The position numbers and the translations under genes are program-made. A stretch of 64,000 nt of DNA from Nonomuraea thailandensis (lineage in GTDB: Bacteria > Actinomycetota > Actinomycetes > Streptosporangiales > Streptosporangiaceae). Within the stretch, counting starts at the first letter, position 1. Each line of letters starts with the position of its first letter. Shown piece by piece: positions 1 to 7,270 of the stretch. Under the pieces are notes generated by a model. That model had not been told where the DNA came from. It was given only the letters and a program-made list of their open reading frames with translations, and ran no database searches. The stretch spans positions 1,819,501-1,883,500 of the forward strand of contig NZ_JAMZEB010000002.1 in the NCBI RefSeq assembly GCF_024172165.1. Direction: 5' to 3'.

Positions 1-381
1 CGCAAGGTCTTCCGCCGCGCCCGCCTCAGCGCGCTGGACTGGCGCGAGGGGGAGACGCCGGGCGACTCCGTGCCGCGCGCGGTCGGCGGCGTGCTGCTGC
101 TCGCCGCCGTCCCGGCGCTCGCCCTGCCGCGCGTCCTGCCCGCGCGGGCGCGCCGCGCGGGCGCGCTCGTCCCGCCCGCGCTGGTGGCCGCCGCCATGGC
201 TCTGGACGCGGGCACCCACCGCTTCGCCTACCAGCAGCGCGGCGCCGCGTTCGGCCTGTACTTCTCCGGCGTGCACCTCGCCGTCACCTTCACCGGCGCC
301 CTCGGCGGGGCGGTGGGCGTGACGCAGCGGTTCGCGGTGTCCCGCCTGGAGAAGCTCGCCCGTCTCGCGGCGCAGGACTGA
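1..381 (+). CDS. Glycosyltransferase family 2, C-terminal end only (5' cut by window)
   Basis: The reading frame is open from base 1 to a TGA at 379-381, so only about 126 C-terminal residues are present. It holds two hydrophobic stretches and the pattern R-F-A-Y then L-Y-F-S-G-V-H, which lines up with the tails of the next two GT2 proteins (M-Y-R-F-V then L-Y-F-T-A-V-H). I infer a third, more diverged paralogue of a membrane-anchored GT2. The catalytic domain lies outside the window, so activity cannot be judged. The sulfotransferase gene starts 6 bases after its stop, suggesting one operon running to 4297. Confidence 0.7.
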   Translation, partial: RKVFRRARLSALDWREGETPGDSVPRAVGGVLLLAAVPALALPRVLPARARRAGALVPPALVAAAMALDAGTHRFAYQQRGAAFGLYFSGVHLAVTFTGALGGAVGVTQRFAVSRLEKLARLAAQD

Positions 382-387
382 GCGGCC

Positions 388-1089
388 GTGCAGGTCATCG
401 GCACCGGCTTCGGCCGCACGGGGACGCTCTCGCTCAAGACGGCGCTGGAACGGCTCGGCTTCGGGCCGTGCCACCACATGGTCGACGTGTTCGCCCACCC
501 GAGGCAGATCAGGCCCTGGCTGTCCGCCGCCACGGCCCGCGAGCCCGACTGGGACCGGCTGCTCGTCGGGTACGAGTCGTGCGTGGACGGCCCCACCTCC
601 GCCTACTGGCGGCAGCTCGCCGACCACTACCCGAAGGCCAAGGTCGTCCTCACCACGCGTGACCCGGAGCGCTGGCTGGCCAGCATGCAGCGCACCCTGT
701 TCGCCCAGCGGCGGCGCATCGAGTCGCTGCCCGGCCGGGCCGCCGTCCTGCTGTCGTCGCTGCTCGGCACCGACCTCGCCGCGTTCGTCAGGATGGTCGA
801 CACGACCCTCGACGCGCGCACCTTCGCGACGGCCGCCGACCGGGAGCCCGGACGGGCGATCAAGCTGTTCCAGGAGCACACGGCCAGGGTGAGCGCGGCC
901 ATCCCCGCCGGGCGGCTGCTCGTCTTCGACGCCGGCGCCGGCTGGGGCCCGCTGTGCGAGTTCCTCGAAGTCCCGGTCCCGGACGAGCCCTACCCCCGGG
1001 TCAACAACTCCTCCGACTTCACCAGGAGCGGCCTCGGCAGGCCCCTGCCGCTGCTGCTGCGCCGGACCGGGCGAAGGGATTCCCGATGA
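388..1089 (+). CDS. Sulfotransferase family protein (P-loop, Sulfotransferase_4-like)
   Basis: A 233-residue protein with a GTG start. Residues about 4-20 (GTGFGRTGTLSLKTAL) form the 5'-phosphosulfate loop of PAPS-dependent sulfotransferases. Near residue 87, VVLTTRDPERW matches the 3'-phosphate-binding segment. Families of this kind move sulfate from PAPS to a hydroxyl or amine of a small molecule or glycan. It has no signal peptide, so it should be cytosolic. Its TGA overlaps the ATG of the next GT2 gene (ATGA at 1086-1089), so translation is probably coupled. Position between glycosyltransferase genes suggests that it decorates a sugar product; this is inference, and some members of the family remain uncharacterised. 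Confidence 0.75.
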   Translation: MQVIGTGFGRTGTLSLKTALERLGFGPCHHMVDVFAHPRQIRPWLSAATAREPDWDRLLVGYESCVDGPTSAYWRQLADHYPKAKVVLTTRDPERWLASMQRTLFAQRRRIESLPGRAAVLLSSLLGTDLAAFVRMVDTTLDARTFATAADREPGRAIKLFQEHTARVSAAIPAGRLLVFDAGAGWGPLCEFLEVPVPDEPYPRVNNSSDFTRSGLGRPLPLLLRRTGRRDSR

Positions 1090-2090
1090 GGCCGCTGGTC
1101 TCGGTGATCGTGCCGAACTACAACTACGCCCGCACCCTGGAGCTGTGCCTGAGCGCGCTGGAGCGGCAGACGTACCCGCGCATCGAGGTGATCGTCGTGG
1201 ACGACCGCAGCACCGACGACTCCGTGGCGGTCGCCCACCGGCACGGGGTGCGGGTCGTGGTCACCGACACCAACATCGGTGCCCCGGCCGCCCGCAACCT
1301 CGGCGCCGGCCACGCCCGCGGCGAGGTGCTGTTCTTCCTCGACTCCGACCTCGCGCTGGCCGAGGACGTGGTCGAGCACGCGGTGGACCTGCTCACCGCC
1401 GATCCCACCCTGGGGGTGGTGTGCGGCACCTACGACCCCGAGCCGCTCATCCCCGACAGCCTCGTCGAGCGCTACCGCAGCCTCCAGCTGCACTACTGGA
1501 TCTCCGGCGACGAGGGCGAGATCAGCACGATCTACTCCGCGCTGTTCGCCATGCGGGCGGAGGTCTTCCACGAGGTGGGCCCGCTGAACCCGGCGCTGCG
1601 CCACAGCGAGAACGCCGAGTACGGCCACCGCGTCACCCAGCGGTACCGCATCGTGCTGGACAACCGGATCAGGGGCAGGCACGACCACGACGACCGCCTT
1701 TCGGTGGTGCTGTCGAAGTTCTTCCACCGCGCGCGCCTGCACATCCCGCTGTACCTGCGCCGCCCCGACTTCAACGGCGGCCCGGCCAACAGCAGCCGCG
1801 GCTGGGGCTCGCTCGCCGCCCTGTTCGCCGTGCTGGCCGCGCCGCTGCCGGTCCTGCTCGGCCCGGCCTGGCTGGCCGCTCCGGTCGTGCTGCTGGCCGG
1901 CTCGATCGCGGCGGACCTGGGCATGTACCGCTTCGTCCGGCGGTACGCGGGCACGCCCTTCGCCCTGTACTTCACCGCGGTGCACTTCCTGGTGAACGTC
2001 ACCGTCGCGGTGGCGGTGTTCGCCGGGGCCGCCCAGTGCGTGGTGTCCAGCCGGTTCCGGCGCACGTACGACCTTCCCGCGGAGGTGTGA
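1086..2090 (+). CDS. Glycosyltransferase family 2 with C-terminal membrane segments
   Basis: A 334-residue protein. The start at 1086 (MRPLVSVIVPNYNYA) is chosen because it overlaps the sulfotransferase stop and begins directly at the GT2 core; the longer upstream frame only runs through that gene. The GT-A fold shows VSVIVPNYNYARTLE, the V-V-D-D nucleotide-binding aspartates and the FFLDSD metal-binding DXD-type motif near residue 87. A HDHDD segment lies near residue 200. Two hydrophobic segments in the last 90 residues should hold it in the membrane. It transfers sugar from a nucleotide- or lipid-linked donor; the acceptor is unknown. Closely similar to the next gene, so tandem duplication is likely. 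Confidence 0.85.
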   Translation: MRPLVSVIVPNYNYARTLELCLSALERQTYPRIEVIVVDDRSTDDSVAVAHRHGVRVVVTDTNIGAPAARNLGAGHARGEVLFFLDSDLALAEDVVEHAVDLLTADPTLGVVCGTYDPEPLIPDSLVERYRSLQLHYWISGDEGEISTIYSALFAMRAEVFHEVGPLNPALRHSENAEYGHRVTQRYRIVLDNRIRGRHDHDDRLSVVLSKFFHRARLHIPLYLRRPDFNGGPANSSRGWGSLAALFAVLAAPLPVLLGPAWLAAPVVLLAGSIAADLGMYRFVRRYAGTPFALYFTAVHFLVNVTVAVAVFAGAAQCVVSSRFRRTYDLPAEV

Positions 2091-2093
2091 GCG

Positions 2094-3131
2094 ATGACCG
2101 GGTCAGGGCCTCTCGTGTCGGTGATCGTGCCGAACTACAACTACGCCGCCTCGCTGGAGCTGTGCCTGCGCGCCCTGCGGGCGCAGACGTACCGGCCGGT
2201 CGAGCTGATCGTCGTGGACGACGGCAGCACCGACGATTCAGCCGCGGTCGCGCGGCGGCTCGGCGTGCGGGTGATCCGCACCGAGCGGAACCTGGGCCCG
2301 GGAGCCGCGCGGAATCTCGGCGCCGCCCACGCCGCCGGTGAGATCCTGATGTTCGTGGACTCCGACGTGGCCGCCTACCCCGACGCGATCGAGGTGGCGG
2401 TCGGCCTGCTCGCCGCCGATCCGGGGCTCGGCGTGGTGTCCAGCGTCCACGACCCCGAGCCGCTGATCCGCGACAGCCTCGTCGAGGAGTACCGGGCGCT
2501 GCAGTACCACTACTGGACGGTCAGCTCCGAGGGGCCCGTCTCGTTCCTGTTCTCGGCGCTGATGGCGATGCCGCGCCGGGTGTTCGACGAGATCGGGCCG
2601 TTCAACCCACGCCTGCGCGAGACCGAGGAGGTCGACTACGGCCACCGGCTCACCCAGCGCTACGAGATGCTGCTCACCACCGCGGTGCGCTCGCGGCACG
2701 ACCACGACGACAAGCTGGTCAAGCTGCTGCGCAAGCTGTACCGGCGCGGGCGCGCCAGGGTGCCGCTGTACGCCCGCCGGCGGCGCTTCGCCCGCGGCTT
2801 CGAGACCTCCAGCCGGGCCGGCGGCAGCCTCGCCGCCCTGGCCGCCCTGGCCGCGGCGCCCCTGGCGATCCCGTTCGGCGCGGCCGGCGCCGGGCTCGCG
2901 GCCCTGGCCCTGGCCGTGTCGCTGCTGGCCGACCTCGGCATGTACCGCTTCGTGCTGCGCCGGCGCGGGCCGCTGTTCCTGCTGTACTTCGGCGCCGTGC
3001 ACTTCCTGGTGAACGTGACCATCGCCGCCGGGGTGGCGGCCGGGGTCGCGCGGTGGCTCTGCTCGGCGAGGTTCCGCCGGCTCTACGACCCCGACGTGAC
3101 GATGGGGATCCCCGGGCAGGCGGCCACGTGA
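2094..3131 (+). CDS. Glycosyltransferase family 2, tandem paralogue
   Basis: A 345-residue protein that starts 3 bases after the previous stop. It repeats that protein's plan: VSVIVPNYNYAASLE at the N terminus, VDDGSTDDS, the DXD-type motif MFVDSD near residue 84, a HDHDDK block near residue 202, and two or three hydrophobic segments after residue 240 ending with the LYFGAVHFLVNVT pattern. Retention of all catalytic motifs in both copies suggests two working transferases adding successive or alternative sugars. Its TGA overlaps the GTG of the next gene (GTGA, 3128-3131). Donor and acceptor cannot be read from the sequence. Confidence 0.85.
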   Translation: MTGSGPLVSVIVPNYNYAASLELCLRALRAQTYRPVELIVVDDGSTDDSAAVARRLGVRVIRTERNLGPGAARNLGAAHAAGEILMFVDSDVAAYPDAIEVAVGLLAADPGLGVVSSVHDPEPLIRDSLVEEYRALQYHYWTVSSEGPVSFLFSALMAMPRRVFDEIGPFNPRLRETEEVDYGHRLTQRYEMLLTTAVRSRHDHDDKLVKLLRKLYRRGRARVPLYARRRRFARGFETSSRAGGSLAALAALAAAPLAIPFGAAGAGLAALALAVSLLADLGMYRFVLRRRGPLFLLYFGAVHFLVNVTIAAGVAAGVARWLCSARFRRLYDPDVTMGIPGQAAT

Positions 3132-4297
3132 CGGCTCCGCTGCGGGCGCTCCTCGGCCCGGTCCGCCGCGCCCGCACGCCCGGTCCCCAGGCCGGGGCGC
3201 CCCTTCGCGGCTCCCGGCGCGCGCCGGGGGCCCGCCGGAGGATTGCGCTGGTGTTGTGCGCGGCCGTCGCCTGGGCGGTGTTCGTGGTGCTGCACCGCGT
3301 CCTGTCCGGGCGGGTGTGGTGGTGGCAGGGCCCCGAGCTCGTCCCGCCGCTGGCGTTCGCGGCCGTTCCCGTGCTGCTGCTCGCCGCCGCCCTGGTGGTG
3401 GCGCGCCGCGCGCGCCGGGCGGCCGCCGCGGTGGCGCTGCTGTCCCTGGCGCTGGGCGGGGGCGCGAGCGGGCTCAACCCCGCCGCGCTGTGGCACCGCG
3501 CCACTCCCGCCCCGCCGGACGCGATCAAGATGTTCTCCTGGAACACCTGGTACTGGGACCAGCCGATCAGCGGCATGGCGCCCCCGCCGGGCGGGACGCC
3601 GCCGCGTGACGTCGCCGCCTTCTACCGCCACCTGCGCGCCCAGGACGCCGACGTGCTGCTGCTGCAGGAGTACGTCTACTTCGGCGCGGACTCCCGGCCG
3701 ATCCGGGTGAACGACCTGGACCGGCTGCGCCGCGAGTTCCCCGGGTACCACATCGCCACGGCGAGCGAGATGGTGACGCTGTCGCGCTTCCCCGTCGTCC
3801 TGGAGCGCGGCCTCGGGGCGGGAGACGCCCACGTGCCGCCCGGCTCCGGCTGGCCGGCCTTCCACGCCGTGAAGACGCTGCGCACGGACCTGCGCGTCGG
3901 CGGCGGCACGGTCTCGTTCTACAACTCCCACATCAACTCGCCCGTCGCCTCCGGCGGCCTCAGCCGCGCCCAGCACGACGCCCGCGAGGCCAACCTGCGC
4001 GCGCTCGCCGCCGACATCCGGGCCAACCCGCTGCCCGCCGTCCTGGCCGGCGACTTCAACGCCTCGCCCGCGATGGGCCTGCTGCGCCTGGTGCCGGAGC
4101 GGATGACCGACGCCTCCCCGGCGCTGCGCTCGCTCTACCCCGCCACCTGGGACGAACGGCGGCCCCTGCTGTCGCTGTGGCGCATCGACTGGGCGTACAC
4201 CACGCCGGAGATCGCCGTGCACGAATACCGGCTGGTCCGCTCGAACGGCCTGTCCGACCACAGCGGGCAGCGGCTGGTCGTCTCGCTCGCCCGGTGA
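3128..4297 (+). CDS. Membrane-anchored endonuclease/exonuclease/phosphatase (EEP) family protein
   Basis: 389 residues from a GTG at 3128 that overlaps the GT2 stop; the frame is open further upstream but only inside the GT2 gene. Three hydrophobic segments (about residues 37-57, 71-95 and 100-118) precede the EEP domain. Catalytic motifs are visible: FSWNTW, LLQEY (metal-binding Glu), the GDFNASP Asp/Asn pair, and the final SDHSGQ with the Asp-His dyad. EEP enzymes cut phosphodiester or phosphomonoester bonds in nucleic acids, lipids or inositides. With the domain outside the membrane and glycosyltransferases in the same operon, a phospholipid or lipid-linked sugar substrate seems likelier than DNA. 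Last gene of the operon; its stop lies in a tandem repeat. Confidence 0.8.
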   Translation: MTAPLRALLGPVRRARTPGPQAGAPLRGSRRAPGARRRIALVLCAAVAWAVFVVLHRVLSGRVWWWQGPELVPPLAFAAVPVLLLAAALVVARRARRAAAAVALLSLALGGGASGLNPAALWHRATPAPPDAIKMFSWNTWYWDQPISGMAPPPGGTPPRDVAAFYRHLRAQDADVLLLQEYVYFGADSRPIRVNDLDRLRREFPGYHIATASEMVTLSRFPVVLERGLGAGDAHVPPGSGWPAFHAVKTLRTDLRVGGGTVSFYNSHINSPVASGGLSRAQHDAREANLRALAADIRANPLPAVLAGDFNASPAMGLLRLVPERMTDASPALRSLYPATWDERRPLLSLWRIDWAYTTPEIAVHEYRLVRSNGLSDHSGQRLVVSLAR

Positions 4298-4377
4298 GCC
4301 CGCCGGGTGAGCCCGCCCGGTTGAGCCCGCCCGGTTGAGCCCGCCCGGTTGAGCCCGCCTGGTTGAGCCCGCCTGTC
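4295..4377 (+). repeat. Tandem array of 14-bp units between convergent genes
   Basis: Six consecutive units of the form TGAGCCCGCCCGGT, the first 13 bp long and the last two with a C-to-T change. The first unit contains the stop codon of the EEP gene, and the array ends 4 bases before the SARP stop. The SARP gene therefore lies between this array and another at 5161-5257, whose units read GTGAGAACGCCCA on the other strand. No strong hairpin is evident. Confidence 0.85.
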
Positions 4378-4381
4378 CCGC

Positions 4382-5152
4382 TCAGCCGGGGACCTGGGCG
4401 AGCAGCAGGGCCGGCCGGGGCGCCGGGGCCGTGCCCGCACGCAGCATCCGCAGGTGCAGCGCACGCAGCTCCGGCCCCGGCTCGACGCCCAGGTGGTCGG
4501 CGAGGTACCCGCGCAGGCGGGCGTACAGGGCCACCGCCTCCGCGCCGCGTCCCAGCGCGCACAGGCCGCGCATCAGCATGCTCGCCAGCGGCTCCGCGAG
4601 CGGGTAACGCGGCACCAGCGGCGTCAGCTCGGTGACCACGAGGTCGGGGTGGCCCAGCCGCAGGTGCGCCTGGGCCCAGGTGACGAGTGCGCCCACGTAC
4701 TGCTGCTCGATGCCGTACCGCATGCGGGCGGCCCACTCGCCCGGGATGCCGGTCAGCGGCGCGCCGCGCCACAGCTCCATCGCCTCGCCCAGCAGCCGGG
4801 TCCGGGCGAAGTCGTCGCGGGCGCGCAGCTGCGCCTGCTTGGCCAGCCGCCGGAACCGGTAGGCGTCCACCCGATCGGGGTCCACCTCCAGCGTGTAGCC
4901 GCCGTCGCGGCGTTCGATGCGGACGCCGGTCGCGGTCAGCGCCTGCCGCAGGCGGGCGATGTGGGCGTACAGCGAGTCGGCCGCCCGGTCCGGCGGGTCG
5001 TCCCAGACCCGCTCGATCAGCGTGCCGAGCGAGACGGGCCGGTCGGCGTCGATCGCCAACGCGGCCAGCACCGCGCGTCGCTGAGGTGGTCCCAGAGGCA
5101 CCCCGCGGTCACCGGAGGTCACCTCGACCGGTCCCAGAATGCGGACGTCCAT
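4382..5152 (-). CDS. SARP-family transcriptional activator (short form, winged helix plus BTAD)
   Basis: 256 residues. The start MDVRILGPVEV at 5152 is chosen because GAGGAAGG lies just upstream and SARPs characteristically begin at this point; 21 further residues could be added from 5215 but would run through a repeat array. Residues 1-95 form the OmpR-like DNA-binding domain (PPQRRAVLAALA, SLYAHIARLRQAL), and 100-240 the bacterial transcriptional activation domain. No NB-ARC or TPR follows, as in DnrI/RedD-type pathway activators. It probably activates the neighbouring biosynthetic genes. A direct-repeat array sits across its own promoter or leader region, suggesting autoregulation. Confidence 0.85.
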   Translation of the reverse strand: MDVRILGPVEVTSGDRGVPLGPPQRRAVLAALAIDADRPVSLGTLIERVWDDPPDRAADSLYAHIARLRQALTATGVRIERRDGGYTLEVDPDRVDAYRFRRLAKQAQLRARDDFARTRLLGEAMELWRGAPLTGIPGEWAARMRYGIEQQYVGALVTWAQAHLRLGHPDLVVTELTPLVPRYPLAEPLASMLMRGLCALGRGAEAVALYARLRGYLADHLGVEPGPELRALHLRMLRAGTAPAPRPALLLAQVPG

Positions 5153-5160
5153 CGCCTTCC

Positions 5161-5257
5161 TCTCACAGTTGTTCTCACAGGCGTTCCACAGAGCGTTCTC
5201 ACTGGGCGTTCTCACTGGGCGTTCTCACTGGGCGTTCTCACTGGGCGTCCTCACAGG
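5161..5257 (-). promoter_or_regulatory. 13-bp direct-repeat array upstream of the SARP gene; candidate SARP operator
   Basis: Read on the minus strand, GTGAGAA-like hexamers or heptamers recur about every 11-13 bp. Four perfect 13-bp units occupy 5193-5244, a variant sits at 5245-5257, and three looser copies lie at 5161-5190. The array runs from the stop codon of the UbiA gene to 8 bases before the SARP start. SARPs are known to bind short direct repeats spaced by about one helical turn, so an operator is plausible. Copy number and perfection also fit a plain minisatellite. Confidence 0.55.
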
Positions 5258-6207
5258 TGGACGAGCACGAGCGTCACGCCGAGGGCGGCGGCCCACAACA
5301 TCGAGTTCGCGACCATGACGCGGTCGCGCAGCAGCACGCGCACCGGGTCACCGCCCTGCTTGTGCACGAGCTGCATCTGCAGGTACCGGAAGAGGGCGAA
5401 CAGCGCGAAGGGGGTGGACAGCATCATGGCCGTCTGGCCGTGCTCCGGGCCGAACGGCCCCTCCTCACGCAGGTACATCAGGCCCGAGACCAGGGCGAGC
5501 ACGGAGGCGATCTGCAGCAGCCAGTTCGTCAGCTCCATCGAGTAGCCGCGCAGCGCGGGCCGGTGCACGGCCCCGGCCTCCAGCAGCTCCTGGCGGCGCT
5601 TGCCGATGAGCAGCAGCAGGGACATCGAGAACACCGTGATCAGCAGCCAGGAGGGCACCCGGTCCCCGGTCACCTCGTACCCCTGGACGACGCGCAGGAC
5701 GAAGCCGGCCGCCACCACCCCCACGTCCACCAGCGGAACGTGCTTGAGCCCGCGGCTGTAGGCGATGTTGAGCACCAGGTACACCAGCACCGGCCAGGAG
5801 GCCGCCGGCGCCCGCGCGACGATGGCCGCCAGCACCGCCAGCAGCACGGCGCAGCAGACGCCCGCCGTCAGCACCCCCACCCGGCCGGCCGCGACGGGGC
5901 GGGCGCACTTCACCGGATGGAGGCGGTCGCGGTGCCGGTCGGCGATGTCGTTGCCGATGTAGACGGCGGCGGAGGCCACCATGAACGCCACCGTGGCCCA
6001 GGCGACCCCGGCCACCTCGGCCAGGCTCGGCGGGGCCGCTCCGACGAGCGCCACGGGCACGAGCAGGATCGCCTTGGCCGCGTGGGAGGGGCGGATCAGG
6101 GCGGCCAGGTCCGCGACCGGTCGCCTGCGGGTCTGCACGACCCGGTCCTGCGCCGCTTCCTGGCGCTGCGGGCTCTCTGGAACGTCTGCCGATTCGACAA
6201 GGCGCAT
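5251..6207 (-). CDS. UbiA-family prenyltransferase, decaprenyl-phosphate phosphoribosyltransferase-like
   Basis: 318 residues with about eight or nine membrane segments. The first Asp-rich motif is NDIADRHRDRLHP at residues 86-98, followed by K-x-x-R-P-V-A-A-G. The second region reads LKHVPLVDVGVV, then GFVLRVVQG. Both are signatures of the DPPR-synthase branch of UbiA (the Rv3806c type), which joins 5-phosphoribosyl pyrophosphate to polyprenyl phosphate as the first step to lipid-linked pentose donors. The protein should sit in the cytoplasmic membrane. The epimerase gene upstream ends 16 bases before this start, so a shared transcript is likely. A role in making a lipid-linked sugar donor for the GT2 enzymes is my inference. 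Confidence 0.8.
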   Translation of the reverse strand: MRLVESADVPESPQRQEAAQDRVVQTRRRPVADLAALIRPSHAAKAILLVPVALVGAAPPSLAEVAGVAWATVAFMVASAAVYIGNDIADRHRDRLHPVKCARPVAAGRVGVLTAGVCCAVLLAVLAAIVARAPAASWPVLVYLVLNIAYSRGLKHVPLVDVGVVAAGFVLRVVQGYEVTGDRVPSWLLITVFSMSLLLLIGKRRQELLEAGAVHRPALRGYSMELTNWLLQIASVLALVSGLMYLREEGPFGPEHGQTAMMLSTPFALFALFRYLQMQLVHKQGGDPVRVLLRDRVMVANSMLWAAALGVTLVLVHL

Positions 6208-6223
6208 GCTTCACCCCGATAGC

Positions 6224-7270
6224 TCAGAAGAAGACCTTCGCCAGCGACAGCGCGCCCTGCCGCCACGCGTCCCGGCTCGTCGCGCCGCCGGATCCGCCGG
6301 CGGACGGACCGGTCGCGCGGTGTTCCCGCCACCATGCGTACGTGCGCAGGATCGCGTCCCGGTTGGACAGCCGCGGCCGGAAGCCGAGCCGTTCACGGGC
6401 CTTGTCGATGCTGACGTAGGAGTCGGCGAGCAGCTTGCGCGCCAGCCGCCCGTACACCGGGGACAGCCTGCTGCGCTCCAGCAGCCGCAGCCCGGCCACG
6501 GCCGGTCCCGCGGGCAGCGAGACGACCCGCTTGCCGTGGCCGGCCGCGTCCAGCACCGCCTGGAAGTCCTCGCGCAGCGTGCCGAACTCGGCGGCGGCCA
6601 GATTGTAGGTGTCGCCGGCGACGCCGGCGGGCGCGTCGAGCACGAGGGCGACCGCGTCCACCAGGTCCTCGATCGCGAACATCTGGATGCGCTTGTCGCC
6701 GCGGCCGAGCACCGGGAAGTTGCGGCCCTCCTCGGCCCACTCGAAGAGCATCGCGAACAGGCCCATCCGGCCGGGGCCGAGGAACGTCTTGGGGCGCAGG
6801 ACGGGCACGCACATGCCGTCGGCCCGGTACTTCTCCGCCAGCTCCTCCGCCTCGGCCTTCGCCCTGGTGTAGGGGTCGACCGGGGCGCGCGGATGGTCCT
6901 CAGGGGTGGGCACGAGCGACGGCAGCCCGTACACGGCGGTGGAGGAGATGTGCACCAGCCGCTCCACGCCGGCCCGGCGCCCGGCCTCCAGGACCGTGCC
7001 GGTCCCCGTGACGATCAGGTCGTGGATCTGCTCGGCCGGATAGCTCGGCAGCGCGCCGGCGCAGTGCACGACCGCGTCCGCGCCCGTCATGGCCTCGGTC
7101 ATCAGCGGCAGGTCGCGCACGTCGCCGATCCGGTGCCCCGCCGCCAGCAGCGGGTCCGGCTGGGGACGCACGTCCACCCCGAGCACGTCGTGGCCGTCGA
7201 GCACGAGCCGGCGGGCCAGGTGGCCGCCGAGCATCCCGGCGCTGCCGGTGACTACGACCCGGCGGGCCAT
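6224..7270 (-). CDS. NAD-dependent epimerase/dehydratase (extended SDR)
   Basis: 348 residues. The start MARRVVVTGSAGMLGG at 7270 is chosen because the Rossmann glycine motif VTGSAGMLGG begins at residue 8; the longer frame reaches into the aminotransferase gene. The catalytic YxxxK is seen as YTRAKAEAEEL, and HISSTAVYG gives the active-site serine region. Extended SDRs of this group act on nucleotide sugars or other hydroxyl and keto sugars. The gene overlaps the end of the aminotransferase gene by 19 bases and is followed by the UbiA gene, indicating one operon. A keto-sugar made here could feed the aminotransferase or be a lipid-linked pentose; the sequence does not decide. Confidence 0.8.
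   Translation of the reverse strand: MARRVVVTGSAGMLGGHLARRLVLDGHDVLGVDVRPQPDPLLAAGHRIGDVRDLPLMTEAMTGADAVVHCAGALPSYPAEQIHDLIVTGTGTVLEAGRRAGVERLVHISSTAVYGLPSLVPTPEDHPRAPVDPYTRAKAEAEELAEKYRADGMCVPVLRPKTFLGPGRMGLFAMLFEWAEEGRNFPVLGRGDKRIQMFAIEDLVDAVALVLDAPAGVAGDTYNLAAAEFGTLREDFQAVLDAAGHGKRVVSLPAGPAVAGLRLLERSRLSPVYGRLARKLLADSYVSIDKARERLGFRPRLSNRDAILRTYAWWREHRATGPSAGGSGGATSRDAWRQGALSLAKVFF

Noticed and set aside
990..1985. Long open frame opposite the first complete GT2 gene
   Set aside because: Val/Arg/Gly-rich antisense translation with no family features; a GC-skew shadow of the real gene.
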